This document shows, piece by piece, positions 1-22,673 of a stretch of DNA of 64,000 nt. The position numbers and the translations under genes are program-made. Position 1 is the first letter of the stretch. Every line of letters begins with the position of its first letter. The notes below the pieces were generated by a model. That model had not been told where the DNA came from, made no database searches, and worked only from the letters and a program-made list of their open reading frames with translations. This DNA is from Siniperca chuatsi (lineage: Eukaryota; Chordata; Actinopteri; Centrarchiformes; Sinipercidae): assembly GCF_020085105.1 (NCBI RefSeq), contig NC_058051.1, forward strand, positions 25,391,455 to 25,455,454, written 5' to 3'.

Positions 1-1029
1 CAGGGCCTTTCCCTCAACAAACAGGTTCGAGACACTCTCACTCGTAAAATAAAAGTTATCAAGCTTTCCATCTGTTACAGTCAAGTGTTAAAACTATTAA
101 AACATGAATCCAACTTGGATGAGTGTCTCTTATGGAAATATGCAATGATTCAGATCTGCCTGCCTGTGTTTGCTGCTGGCTAAATATGAGCTTCCTTCTC
201 AGCAGCCTGAAAGATAAACACATAACCATGTAAATATCGTTAAAAATGCAAATATCACATTTACATGCTGGATCCTCAACTCCACATCTGTATTAACATA
301 ACAGGCACTAAGGGAGGATAAAACCACCAGGGAACACAAGACTCCAAAACTCATCTCTCTCTCTGCTGACTGTCAAACTGGCCCTCGTGATCTCACTTCC
401 TTCTGGCACACAGGCTAGCAGGAAGGGTGGAAACCTCCATCGAAACCATAAATAGAACAATATGTCTTTTCCTCAATGCAGTACTCCAATTCCAGAAACT
501 TTAACTGGTCAACAGAGCATTACAATATCCACATTACTGTAAAAAAAAAAAAAAAAGAAAGACAAAAAGACTCAAATCAACATTTAAAACTATTTGAAGA
601 ATGGGATCTGAGAGCCCACAGAGCCGACATTGTGAGGCAGCGCTTCGGGGCGACATTTCGAGTTTCTGAGGTCAAATGTGTGAAGCGTCTGTCTGCTGAG
701 CCGTGAGAGAGTGAAGCAGGTATTTCATGGGAAGCGTGTGAGCAAACCACATGGCTTAAAATATACAGACACTGGGAGAAAAAATAAACCCATTTCCTCT
801 TCTCTCCAGTCATGGGACTAACGTCGACGAGTTATTTGACTGATGCGTGACCTTTCAACCCCGCCCGCACAGGCCTGGATTAAGAGATTTACAGGATAAG
901 ATGTACACGCTTCAGTCGCTCAAGTATCATAATCTGTTGACAGGGATGTGGCCGATGAGGGAAATCCTGTTAAATGGCACTCGATAGGTTAAGAACCCTT
1001 CCTCCCCATTTCGCCGTTGATCCTCTTAC
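1..1029. other. tamalin intron 3 (partial), no exon seen
   Basis: This stretch lies downstream of tamalin coding exon 3 on the minus strand, so it is intron that continues past the left edge. I searched the minus strand for the next expected PDZ-domain exon (the family's TFVC and AGL-GD motifs) and did not find it. The open frames here are short and lack splice context. Confidence 0.5.
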
Positions 1030-4000
1030 CTGGATCTCGAAACCAAACGACTCCTCTTCCTTTTTCTCCAGGGCCACCACCTTTCTGGAAAAAAGAAAGA
1101 GATTTTGTCATTTTTATTTCAACTAACTCTTTTCTGTATATACTGCAGCTATCACAACTTCTTTTATATCCTCAGATTTCTGCGAAACAACTGAGTAAAA
1201 TGAATGTGAGCTGTATGATTAAGTGCTTCCAGACTCTGAGGAGCATCTATTTTAAGTCTTTTTTCAAGCAAAAATGCTAGAACTTTGATGGTTGCAGGTT
1301 CTCAAATGTGAGAAATCGCTTCTTTTCTTGGTGTTGCATTAAAAGCTGTGGTTTGATAAATTAAGTGGTGCATATTTACCTTGTGATAGAGTGGTAGAAT
1401 CAAGAGGAGAAAAAAAAGCACAAAAAGGCATGTAATCAACGCAGAGCTGAAGTGATTAGTCAAGTAATCAGCAACTATTTGGATAATTGATTAGTCATTT
1501 TAGTCATTTTTCAAGCAAAAATATTCACAGGTGTCTGCTTTATATAATTGTAAATTGAATATTTTGGGGTTTTGAACTGTTGGTTGGACAAAACAAGAAC
1601 TGAAGACGTCACTTTGGGCTCTAGGATATTGTGATCGTCATTTTTCACTGTATTCTGGTGTTTTACAGACCAAATGATTAATCGAATAATTGAAAAACTG
1701 TGAAAATAATCGTGAGTTGCAGCCCTGCTTTCAGGGTTATCCTCTCAGGGATTGGATATTTTTATGTATGAAATCGCCTTGAAAGACAACCTAAAACCTC
1801 ACAATGTCAAAACAGAATTAAAAAGGAGTACTCCACTGATTTAGCATCACACTCCTCTAACATTGTTGGACTCATGAGGGACTTTTTCCACACATGCAGT
1901 AGTGCTGCCCAAGACCTGTAAACAGACTCTGATGTGTAAAATCTGTGGAGTTCCCCAATAAAAGCAAAGAAATATGGGATTTTATAGCTTACCCATCAGC
2001 TTTTAGGCTAATGATAATGATAATATTAAGATGTTTACGTCCAACTCTGGATTCCTCTCTACCATGTGCATCCTTATTTAAATTGCATAACAAGTTCTCT
2101 GCTGGCTGCACAGGACTTCTTCTGTGTCCAGCAGCATCTGGACGTCACAGCTAAACGTACAGTACAAGGGTCTGTTGGACTGAGGGACGTCAACACAGCA
2201 TCTATCATGCAGGGGCAGCAAACTACATGAAAAATTCATGACAACCCTCGGGAATATCATGCATAATAATGGCTGCCATCATTACAGATCACTGTTTGAA
2301 TTAGGGCGTTTTTACTTTGAGATGAGGTTGCTCACTTGCTCATGATTTTTAAGAGGAAGATGTGGCCATGAAAAGATTAAAGATAGAAGAAGTGAAAAGG
2401 TTAAAGGCTATACAAGGGTACATCTCAGTGAATGATGAGGTACCTTTGTGGTTCTGGTGACTGTGTTAGGGGTTTCCACTTCTGCAGCCCGCCACCCTGC
2501 AAGGAGAAAACGAAAACGAGAAAACAAGACAGAGCGTGTCAGACACCTGCGTAAGGTTAATGCAGGATTACTCACGAGGGTTTCCCCCCAATATTTCCCG
2601 GACACAACTACTGTACATATCAGTGCATCGGCCAGTCAGGCGAGTCTTGAAGCTGCACACGTGCGCTGTACGCTGTGTTTGTATTTTTAAGCTACCGAAC
2701 CATTATGCCAGTATGGAAACATCAGCACTGAAACCAGAAATACTTGTCTGGCTGCTCTTTGTTTACTTCAAGCAGTCACACAACAACATCAGAAGAAACC
2801 CTCAGAGCACCTAAATTTAGCCCTAAATTTCACACTAAATCAGTTACCTCCAGGCACTCAAATTGTTGACCTTTCTGAAACTTTAGATAATTTAGAGCAG
2901 TTTGTACAAATCCAGCCCATTAAAGAGACAAATAAGACACAGTGGTGAACAGTGGGCTGGAATAACTGCCACAATAACTGCATTGAGTGAAAACCCAAGT
3001 CAACAGTAGGTCAGGACTCTGCCCTACCTGACTGTGTAAATAAGGAAGGCATCTGTCCAGAAGGCTCCACTAAATCACTTACAATCATTCCTCATCTGTT
3101 CCAACTCAATCATGTTCAAATGCTGCTCCGATGAAAGGCTGCTTTGTGCTACAGGCTCTCTGGGTAGTAAAATGTTGCTTTCTTTACGTCCCAACACTTA
3201 CAGAATTGTCCCGCGCCCGACTCAATGAGTGTATTTATTCCCAAATACCGGCGGGGGCGGCTGGAGCAGGATCTCCGTGCCTGTGTGTGCACAATGCACT
3301 GTTGTAGCCCTTCACTCCAGCTACTGCACACTTTGTATGTATGTATGTAAGTAAGTTTGTGGATAACTGTGCCTCTCTTTACAGTACACTGTTACACATG
3401 TCCATTTTAAACTGGTTACCAACTGAGACGTCCTCTTTTGCCCGAAACTCCAAAGGAAGTAAAATGACAGAATTGAACCAAATGAGCTTTAGCCATGCCA
3501 CGTTAAGACAGTATCATTCTGGACCATCAGAGAGGGCGGGCTGTCAGTCCTGGGCCCAATTATGGTTTAACTCATCCAGGCATGTTGTTATCAGGTTTAA
3601 ACAGTTGATTTGTTTATCTTAGATTAAGTTATCTTCAGTGCAATCTTACTTTGAAATAAGGGCAACATGTAGAGAGTCAGAACAACAATCATAAAGCAGA
3701 GTAAATAGTACTTAATAGTAGTCAATCTGAGGTCAATGATGTATAAAAAATACTCCAATTTTAAATGAATTAGTTGTTTCTATCCAGTTTACAGTCTGTA
3801 CTTATAATGCAAGTACATTTCATAAATTTCAGGGTTCAAATTACAAATTTCCCCTCATACAGTCAAAGTTAAATGACTTTATGATGGAAATTTTGGTCTA
3901 TTGACATCATTCTAACAACTAAACAACTTTTAGTTGAGTTTATGTGTTTTTGCTCATACCCGTTTTATTGTGTTGTACACTTTAGCATGTATAGGTACCA

Positions 4001-4958
4001 CTTTATTGTGAAATTAAGTGGTAAAATCATAATTATGTCAACATTTTCGATCATCCCTCTTGGGAAAGGAGTCATTTGTATCTGAAAACAAGTTTTTGGA
4101 CTTGTTGCTCATGTCAAATCCTCATTTTAATTTGGATAAGTCCACGTATGAAGTACTGTACAGGACCCTGGTGCACATGACACAGCACAGATCAGAATCA
4201 GTGTTTGGGTGGTCCACACTTGCCCCTGGACTGGCTTCTGTTGCCCTTCAGTGAGATGCCCTCTGTAGATGCACTGTGAACAGCTTCCAGCAGAGGTTCC
4301 CAAACATTTTCAGATCAAGGATCACCAGATAGACTGACTACACTACACATTTGAGTAGACTGCATCCCACAGAACTAAATATCTTTTTACTTTTAGATAA
4401 GGTAATACAAAGTTCAAGTGTTGTCTCCTCTTTCTGGCAGGTGAAATAATCAAAATTAAGCAAAAGGTGTTCATTTTGCTGAAAATCCACTATCCTACAC
4501 TAATAAGGCAAATAAGTAAATAATTCAGCCGCTAGAGTGGAAAACACTTGACATTAAGCAAGTCCAAATGCCTTGTATGAACAATTAAAAAAAGTTAAAT
4601 CTTACACATAGAATAACTTTTAGAGTAATACTATCTGGATTCCAACATTTGACAGGAAATATTGATACATTCTTGACTAAAAGACTCAAGATAGAGAGAA
4701 GTTACACTCACTTTATAAACTTATGACACAAAGTGTTAAATGAACTTTTATTTTGTTTACCTTTTTGAAGTTTCTGGGCAGCGTCCCACCAGAGTAAGCC
4801 AAAGTCTTGTAGTTGTAAACCTCCGAGGAGTCTGTCGGTAAGTCCACAGTCCTGTAGCTGTCTGACTTTGACGAGGTGAAATAAATCTCGTTGTCTTGAG
4901 ATGTGGGTCCACTCTCTGGCCTGCTGGAGTTCACCTTCTTCAGCCTCCTGAACGTCAT
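1030..4958 (-). CDS. tamalin: Tamalin / GRASP scaffold protein, 5' part (exons 1-3; truncated by window edge)
   Basis: Tamalin is a PDZ scaffold that binds cytohesins/GRP1 and group I metabotropic glutamate receptors and acts in receptor trafficking. Coding exons on the minus strand are 4761-4958 (66 codons, starting MTFRRLKK), 2444-2496 and 1030-1084. The three join in phase: exon 1 ends in phase 0 at FKK, exon 2 reads GGGLQKWKPLTQSPEPQ, and exon 3 starts with RKVVALEKK and ends FGFEIQ. These match the family's MTLRRLRK start, its SGGTLPR segment, the RWKNLSQSPEQQRK linker and the first PDZ strand. Donors are GTAAAC, GTACCT and GTAAGA; all acceptors are AG. The remaining PDZ and C-terminal exons lie left of base 1. 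The start is the ATG at 4956-4958; the open frame extends upstream, but only from a TTG. CYTIP is the paralogous alternative, but it lacks this N-terminus. Confidence 0.87.
1410..1727 (-). mobile_element. hAT-like non-autonomous element (copy 1)
   Basis: The minus-strand end reads CAGGGCTGCAACT followed by an AT-rich stretch rich in CGATTAT and ATTAGTC motifs, the typical terminus of a common teleost hAT-derived repeat. It shares long stretches with 5330-5620: the GATTAGTC-GACTATTTG-ATAATTGATTAGTC block, the TTCAAGCAAA block and the ATATTTTGGGG block. The left boundary is approximate. It lies in the second tamalin intron. Confidence 0.6.
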
Positions 4959-5115
4959 GTTGAGCTCATAAACGAGGTGAAAAGTTGTTGGAAATAAAAA
5001 CAATAGTAAACTGTCTTGTTGTCCTCCGGCAGAGAGAGAAACCAGCCGGGAAAGATGCTGACCGAGTTGTGCGCTTCAACGTGGAGCCAACTACAATGTC
5101 ACTTCTTGTGAATAA

Positions 5116-5131
5116 GGGGCGGGGGCGGGGA
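5116..5131 (-). promoter_or_regulatory. GC boxes in the presumed tamalin promoter
   Basis: Two overlapping GGGGCGGGG-type Sp1/KLF sites lie about 160 bases upstream of the tamalin ATG, in a locally GC-rich patch within AT-rich flanks. A CpG promoter here is likely. The transcription start was not determined. Confidence 0.45.
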
Positions 5132-5329
5132 CTTTGTTGTGAAGGACACAAATGAGTGCCAATAGCGATGTTGACGTACATCCTTCATGCCGCCTTAAAG
5201 TGCATCTCGGACGTTTCTGTTTCGCATTTCGGAAGTTGAACATGAGGTGATGCTACAAGTGTTTTTGTTTTGGGGTCGTGAATGCAGCAAAAAGTTGTCT
5301 TTGTTGTTGTTTTATTTTAGAAATTAGCA

Positions 5330-5620
5330 GCACAAGGCATGTAATCAGTGCGTTAGTTGATTAGTCAGTCGACTATTTGTATAATTGATTAGTCGTTTTA
5401 ATCGTTTCAGTCATTGTTCAAGCAAATATGCCAATTATTCATTGGTGTCAGCTTTCCAAACGTGAGAATGTTCTGCTTTTCTCTGTTTTATATCATTGTA
5501 ACCTAAATATTTTGGGGGTTTGGGACAAAAGACGACATTATAAGAAGTCACAATGATATTTTAGAAATTGTGTTGGACATTTATCACTATTTTCTGACAT
5601 TTTATAGATCACATGAATAC
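5330..5620 (-). mobile_element. hAT-like non-autonomous element (copy 2, degraded)
   Basis: Diverged copy of the repeat at 1410-1727, in the same orientation. It shares the GCACAAGGCATGTAATCA start and the repeated GATTAGTC motifs. The CAGGGCTGCAACT terminus is eroded. It lies between the tamalin promoter and the 3' end of dgka. Confidence 0.5.
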
Positions 5621-5639
5621 AGAAAATTCCCTAGCTCGG

Positions 5640-6805
5640 TGAATAGCTGTGAATTTGCACCACTCATTCCTCTTCTGGATCTTCCTGTAGAAATCCCAGT
5701 GACTTTACTGACCTGGAAGATTTCTGTTTGAGTTCTTGCACCCAGATGGGATTTCAGTTTTGTTTTATTCTCATTAGTGATGTGGTAATATAAACTGCAG
5801 TTCAACTTACAGCTCCATAAACTCAGCACACCATCCTCTATGGAGCAGTCCCTGATTTTCAGGTTTTAAGTCTCACTCCAGTCCAAAAGTTGTTTTGCTT
5901 CCTTTTACTTCTCTTGAATGTTTGACATTCACTCTGCAGAATGATGTATGTGCAGATGTTTGACACTAGAAGGCTGTTTTCACATTCATCGGCTGAAGAG
6001 GGGAAATCTGAGATCAAATCGTGTACGTATGACATGATTTTGTGACATCGCCACTAGTTTGGAAGTCCAATATGCAACTTACAAAAATGTAAAAAGGAAA
6101 TTTGAAACTTCCTGGACACATACATTGAGAATAAACTTTTCAGTAAAGTAGGAGACATCTTGTGTCTAACAATTAAAATTGGGAAATTAATATTATTTGC
6201 ATATTCATAAATACAGGATATTTCAATTCGGACGTAGGAGTAGATGTAATTTTAAGAATTTGTAAGTAGTTTATTGAACTTTTTCTTATTGAAAAGACAA
6301 ATTATTATTCGAAGCAGAGTATATGTTATGTCTTAAAACATGTCCTGAGGGGATCTTTAAGGCTTTTCAATATATATACTTCACTGAAACTGAGCTGTCC
6401 TCAGGCACATGTGTGACATAATTCCTTAAATTGGTGGCATTTATTTTATATCCAAACAGTTGTTTAAATCACTCTGACCAGCAGCTGTTGGCAAAGTTTC
6501 CAAACGTACAGTATGCAGTCTAGTCTGTAGTCATGATTTGTCCAACAGCATTTTAAGGCAGCATTTGTTGCTGGCAGACAACCTCTTGGTAAAAGTTAAG
6601 GATAATATTACTCAGAACAAACTAATATTTATTGTAAACACAGATCCTCGCTTTGACAACAAAGTTATTAAGTTGTAAGCCTAAAAGCCTAAAAAAACAA
6701 TTATTTTAAGTCTGTGGATCAGATCATGTTGCAGGCATCTGTGGCAGACTAAACAGTGGTTGACGCCCCCTTGTGGTAGAAAAAAACAAGTATAAACAAG
6801 TATAC
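5640..6805. other. Intergenic DNA between tamalin and dgka
   Basis: AT-rich sequence between the head of tamalin and the tail of dgka. No exon-like frame, RNA gene or recognisable repeat was seen. Confidence 0.4.
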
Positions 6806-7610
6806 CAAACACTGAAGTCCAGATGATTTATTAAAATCTTTACACAGTGTGTTATTTCAGGCATATTACATTAACATCTTCCACATATACTGAAATCATG
6901 TGATTGATAAAACATTTAAATAAGAACTACATATATTTAAATTTATCTGAACCAAGTTAGAAGTGAACATATCTCAGCTTTCTGCACTAAACAAGTACAG
7001 CAAAAGGCTTTCTGTCCGCACACACACAAACAGGAACAGCAGAGACTGCTGCAGTGGATCAACGTGCAGCCCTTTGGGCAATGATTGGTGTTCCCCAAAA
7101 CACTATCAAGTATCTTCTGAAATGTATGCAGAAAAAAAAGTAAAATTACCTCTTCTATCTGAAATGTAATCTCATGTATCGTTCGCTTTTGGTTCCAAAT
7201 TGACAAGAACATATATCACACAGTATCTTTACAGCCACAGAAAAAAAATACAGCAATACTACATGGTTTATGTCCAAAGTGCATGCCTACATGACGCTCT
7301 GTATGTCCTCTACCTAAGCCATAACCATAGAACCAACAGATTTTAAAGGCACATGAAGCTGAATATTCTTCTTTTAACATGATATTCACTTTACTTTAAC
7401 CTCACTTTAAGTTCCTACAGAGCAGCGTTTCCACTAACTGCGAAGCATTGAGATAAATTGAGAGTAAATTTGGTCAAAATCATTTCGCCACGATGCAAAC
7501 ATATCTCACCATACAGTTTGTATTCATACAGTGCTATGCTTCGGTTATGTGTTACATACATGCAGAAAAGTGTCAGTCCTCTATTTACAATAAACGAGTA
7601 GCAGTATGTT
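6806..7610 (-). other. dgka: dgka 3'UTR and poly(A) signal
   Basis: Follows the dgka stop codon (TTA at 7611-7613 on the plus strand). A minus-strand AATAAA (plus TTTATT, 6827-6832) about 780 bases downstream is the best poly(A) signal. The cleavage point is inferred, not seen. Confidence 0.45.
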
Positions 7611-17293
<9,683 letters not shown>

Positions 17294-20200
17294 GGTGCCT
17301 GCTTCTGCACTAACTGCCTGCCTGTGCATAGGCGAGAGAAACAGTGAGATATAGACGGAGAGAATAGAGAAGGTGGGTGCACAGTGGCCTGCCTCTTTGT
17401 AAAACATAAAAGCATGGCTGCAAGCAAAAGATAGCATCTTCCATCTCGCACTGTAAAAATCCATGATTGTAGACAGGGAGAATTACACTCAAAATCCAAA
17501 GTTTGAGTGAAGCAGAAACAAGTCAGTAACTGCAGTGCAGAACATCTGCAGGCAGCATTGTACACATGAAAATGAATTATTATTATTATAATTATAATAG
17601 GTTTTTATCGCTAAACCCCCATTATATGTCATTATATGTTCATAAACCCACAGTCTTTCCTCTACGTGTGTGTGGATACAATTTTTGTATGATGCTCTGA
17701 AATGCAGTTTCACTGCCAAACATGAACAATTTTCTGTACTCATGTCATGTCCATTTACTGTATTCATCTCCCACCATCAGAAACATGTGACTAGTTACTC
17801 AAAACTGGGCCAAAAGTCTGGTAGAAATTATGTCAGGCTAAAGGTACCCGTGGTACTTCGACTCTAGGGATTCTCTGCACCAAAAATCTCTTTCCATATA
17901 CTCACTGGCCCATATTTGATATATAAAATACCAGATATAGTGCAGGGAGTGTGTGGTTTAGTTTAGCACAAACGAGTACAATGAAGTGTAAAAATGCAGA
18001 GATAAATAATAAAATCTTGCGGAGAGGTCGAAAGAAACAAGGGACCTCCCCTCGAAACAAAAGGAAGAGACTTAAATGTCAAACAAGGCTGAAAGTGAGC
18101 ATGAAATTTGAATCTGACACAGAAAAGGAGGTTGTAATCGCGATGAAATTGGCCTAGCATGTCATTCTGAAGTTGGAAGCATGAAGTCTGGATGAACATT
18201 TGGTGGGTTTGTTATGAATACTTTCATCAGAAGCAAACATGCTGTTAAAACATAATGGAAGGAGATTCCCTAATGATGGGAAAACAAACGGACAAATGTA
18301 CAGTTCATTAATCAATGAAGAAACAGGAGAAACTAGTTAATGGAGGGGAGAAAGTTGACATCCTGACATCCTGTTTAACGTTGCTATTGCAGATGCATGC
18401 CGATAAAATGTTGCAATAAGAAATATAGGGATAGATCAATACAGAATTTATAGCATGCCTAATGCAGTTGATAATCAATATGTAAAGCAATTATGCAGAC
18501 CTGCCAAGAAATGTCCAGGCAGGTCTGTCATAATAAGTACCAAGAAATAGCACATATGCTTTTCTGATTTACTGATGCATTCCTTTCTTGGTAAGAAGAG
18601 CATTTAAAAGCTAATATTCGTGTTAAAGCAAGACCATGTAATATTTTTAAAGATAAAAGAACACATTATCCTATTTACAAACAAAATGTTGAGTTAATAA
18701 GCAATAAAATGCACTATTTAATACTCTCATGCGGTTTTGTTGCTACAATCTTACTTGGTCTGGTATGACCAGTAGCTTATGGTGGCTAATGTTGGCTAAT
18801 ATTAACTAACTTTGGACAGATATTCCTGTGTAACTGACATTACTGAGTCAGTTTAGTGACTTTATGACTCTTCTCCACTTGTTACACCTCTACCTTTTAC
18901 ACTATGTTTTACCATTTACCATTATCCCGTAATCATCACTTGTTAAGCAAAAGTTAGTCTTTTTGCTTTAAAGGACCACAACAGTACTTTTGCATGATTT
19001 AGCCCATAAATACTTTACATAACTGCAGAATATTTTGCAATCCATGTTGTAGAGTTTGTAAGTGGTAATGTTTTAATTGCACTCATCTTGAAATTTGTCT
19101 GAGTTGTCTAATCTATCACAGCAAACTGCATTAGGTTTTGTCTAAATTACATTACCATTATGAGGTAATGCAGTGGAGACTTTCTAAATCTGCACTTCAC
19201 CTGCATTACCATGCAACGATAATGGACCTTTGAAAACAATAAATATAGTCTTTTCACTACACTGTTGGAGTGCACAAGTCAAGAAAGTTTAAATTGTCTG
19301 CTAATTGATTTTAATACTGTATGGAAATTGATGGCAACGGAAGGATGAAACGTAAAGTAGGAAAGGCAGATCAGAATTATAAACTTAACAGCATGTTTTG
19401 GAAAATGGTCAGTAGTAATGTGTACTTAAGGAGCTAAAACAAAACAAAACAACACACTGTTATGGTCCTTTAAGAGCAGCTTGTTGGCTTAAAACCAAGT
19501 ATCCAGTAGTAATTTCAGTATTTCCCCACATAACAATGGAGTTGTTACTAAGGGACTTACAAGGGGAAATAGTTTAAAATAGAATAGGATAGATATACTA
19601 AACCTGGCCCAACAGTTTTGAAGAGTTAAATACACACAGGCTACTGTAAATCTGATATCATGTCTGATATCAGGACCATTCTATCATCAACTACACAAAT
19701 ACAAAACTGAAGCAAATAAAAGACTGTGTGGTGATTTTCAGTCCAGGCTGATGAATTGGATCTCACTGTAAATGTGGTGTTCACACTGTTGTCCACAGGT
19801 GTTATCACACATTAAAGTGCAGCCAGTGCAGGTATCAGTGACGGCTGCCTGCACTGAACAGAAAAAGAGCACATACAGAGACAGAGAATGTACTAAGAAA
19901 AAAAAAAAAAGCTGAAATAACACCCACTCTTTACATGTGATTTTGATCCATTTGCTGTCTTTGGACTCTGAAAGGTCCACACTGTCCTCAGTTAATTCCC
20001 TCAAAAGGTCAGCAGCTTTGCCTAGCAGTTCTGTTTATGCAGCCAGTCAGGTGGGCCAAATCTGAATAGACAGCAAAGTGACACATGAAGGAATCACGAA
20101 AAGCCATCTGCTACTGATCACCTGATTATAGCTTAAAACTAAAAATATGCTCCTGACTCCATCTTCAAACACTGTCTTATAAAAAAACCTGAAATAGGCT

Positions 20201-21023
20201 TCTGAGGATTATTTGTACATAAAGCACACTGCTTATTTGAAACTGTTGTGTTTCCTTTGCTGTTTTTATGCTTTCCCGAGGAGTGTGATGTCACGAGCAG
20301 CATCATGTCTATTTCCTCTCCTTACCAACTGAGTATCATCACCATTATTGTCTGGTTCAACAAGATCTCAAGCCTATCTGAGTAATCTGATTCCTCACTT
20401 CCTGATTAGATAATGATTTGCATGCACGATGCAGAGTGGGAATCAGGAGCAGTCAGAACATGGAGCACAGGAAGAGGCATTCCCTGCACTTAGAGGAGAA
20501 AAGATGAATAGTGTAATATATACCAAGCCAGTTGTCTCCACTCTCAAACATGGGATGGACTTTTAAAAAACAATGGCACCATCTAAATGAGCTTACTGGA
20601 AGTATAAATATTTCAGGAGGTTTGAGGAATGTCTGAAGCTTGTTAAGACTTATTACAGACCATGTGACTAACTACTTCTGGGCTACTTAAGGTTACATTG
20701 CTGGGCTAAAGTTAAATGGTAGATGCTTTATGAGGGAACTGTTTATGTTGCTTTATAGAAACATTTATGTGGTAGAGACTATGTTGTGTAGACATGAGAA
20801 AGATTTAAATGTGGGCTAAATGGAGTCATACAGCCATCATTTAGTGTGATTTATTTTGGTTCGCTCTACTGACAGACTGAAGTATAATTCTGTTTGAACA
20901 AAATGTCGCTCCATATAATCAGTACAGAATAAATGGTACAGCACATGTTCTGCTACAGCCTCCTGGCTCTATGCAGGGCCACTAGTGGTTCTTCAAATAG
21001 CAGCAAAGAACAATTTAAATGTT

Positions 21024-21210
21024 AAAGTGGTTCTTGGGGTGCCCCGGTAGCTCAACTGGTGGAGCATGCGCCCCATGTACCAAGGCTGAGTCAAGTTCGA
21101 ATCGAGCCTGCGGTCCTTTGCTGAATGTCATCCCCTCCTTCTCTCTTCCCTTTTCCTATGTATCTTTTAAAAAAGCTCCCAAAAAATCTATTTTAAAAAA
21201 AGCGGTTCTT
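21024..21210 (+). mobile_element. tRNA-derived SINE with target-site duplication
   Basis: Starts GGGGTGCCCCGGTAGCTCAA at 21036 with a recognisable A box (TAGCTCAACTGG). A B box (GTTCGAATC) follows near 21095, and then the family's CCTTTGCTGAATGTCATCCCC body and a pyrimidine- and A-rich tail. This matches the abundant percomorph tRNA-SINE. Flanking direct repeats AAAGTGGTTCTT (21024-21035) and AAAGCGGTTCTT (21199-21210) differ by one base and mark the insertion site. It is not a working tRNA gene. Confidence 0.85.
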
Positions 21211-21984
21211 CGAGTAGCAACAGCTTGTGAAAGCAACATCTACTCCCCCGTAACTCTGAAAACCGTCTGTTTAGAGCCTGACACTCGCATTTACTTATGA
21301 CCACTCAACTGAAAAACACCAAAGCAACTGCTTTGTAAAAATTCAAGCAGTGAAATAATGGGAGAATTGGAGTGGACAGTTCAGTAGGCATTTTCCTTCA
21401 CACATGCCATGCGTTTAATTATGAACCGTTAATGTATCGATGTAAAACTGTCAACAACCATAAAGTGCTCTCTACAAGAATCATTTCAAGGTACACTCGG
21501 GGATGACCTTTTTCCATGCAGGCTAATGTTTGTGCAAGCTGTCATAACGCCCACGCCTTGTGTCAAGGAAATCTGCTGTTTTGCAACACTTGCAGGGTGC
21601 AAGCCATTAACTCCGTCATCCTGTGGTTGGAAAACACTACGTAGGTTCCTCGAACAGAGAGAGAAGTTTACATCTAATGTTGGGCATTTGTTTTCCTCCT
21701 GAAACTACAACAATCCTCTTCACTTAAGTGTGTACAGATTGCACCAGGTTAACAGAAGGGGGAGGACAGACATGCTTGGTTACTATGGAAAGTGTTTCCC
21801 TCCATCAGCTGCTCTCCGTCAGAGCACTGCCATGGGTGACTAGCAGGTAGGAGGAGGCACAAGCTGAAAGGGAGGCAGCCAGCACAGGGAAGGGGGAGCC
21901 CAGTCAGTAGCTTTGAGTCTTCCCCCTGCAGCTCCACCTCCTCCCACGCCATCAGACTAGTTTGGCCTTCAAAACCAGAGGCCA

Positions 21985-22673
21985 GGGGTGTAGCACAAAA
22001 TTCTGGGCCCTATACATAAGCAGTCTCTGTGGGCCCCCTTCCTCTCTTGATCCATGTCTCTCAAGCATCTTTTAAAACATTTTTACAAATAATTGAGCCA
22101 ACAACTGTACAGTCTGCACAGCACAGATTTGTTGTGAGCAGTTTCACCTCATTGTCAAATGATGATGCTTGTAATAACTCATGAAGCACCCACTTCATGA
22201 GCTCACCTTGTCTCACGTCCTCGGTAACCCTAATGTTGATAGATATAATGTCATATGACATTGAGCTATGATGCAGATTAATTTATAATACTGATTCATT
22301 TATGTTATACAATGAAAATATGCTCCAGATTCCTGGCTGACTGCATTCAATCTCAACAACTACGGATATTATCTTAAACCATTCTTAAACTGAAATTAGT
22401 CAAAAGCTGTTCATCAAGCTGCCATCAGTTTGCTTTCTTTCTCTTTCCTTTCGTTCTTTTCTCTTTTGGTAGCCCAATTTTCCGTTCCTGGAGAAAGACT
22501 TCCAGTGCACTCGGTCTCGCAACCAATTTATTCAGCCAATTTTAATTTAGTTACGACACAAATATTGCAAACAAAAACATCATTTTCATTCCAGGCTTTT
22601 TGAGGGCCCTCCCCCCATTGGGTCCCAGGGTAATCAGTCCCACTCCCCCCCCCCACTATGACACCCCTGCCAA
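21985..22673. mobile_element. hAT-like DNA transposon remnant, non-autonomous
   Basis: The left end CAGGGGTGTAGC near 21985 and the right end CACCCCTG near 22670 are short inverted repeats of the hAT type. Just inside both ends are GGGCCCT and C-rich motifs. The interior has no transposase frame. An exact 8 bp duplication could not be confirmed. Confidence 0.5.

Noticed and set aside
2444-2496. Tamalin exon 2 read in the longer open frame (WRAAEVETPNT)
   Set aside because: Exon 1 ends in phase 0, which selects the frame GGGLQKWKPLTQSPEPQ. That frame matches the family linker and joins exon 3 in phase.
4959-5003. 15-residue upstream extension of tamalin exon 1
   Set aside because: It would have to start at TTG; the ATG giving MTFRRLKK matches the family start.
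19738-20004. 88-codon minus-strand frame with a hydrophobic middle
   Set aside because: It spans a T-rich run that explains the hydrophobicity. It has no splice sites matching dgka phases and no family resemblance.
21036-21110. tRNA gene at the SINE head
   Set aside because: A and B boxes are present, but the acceptor stem and cloverleaf are not intact, and the sequence continues into a SINE body with a target-site duplication.
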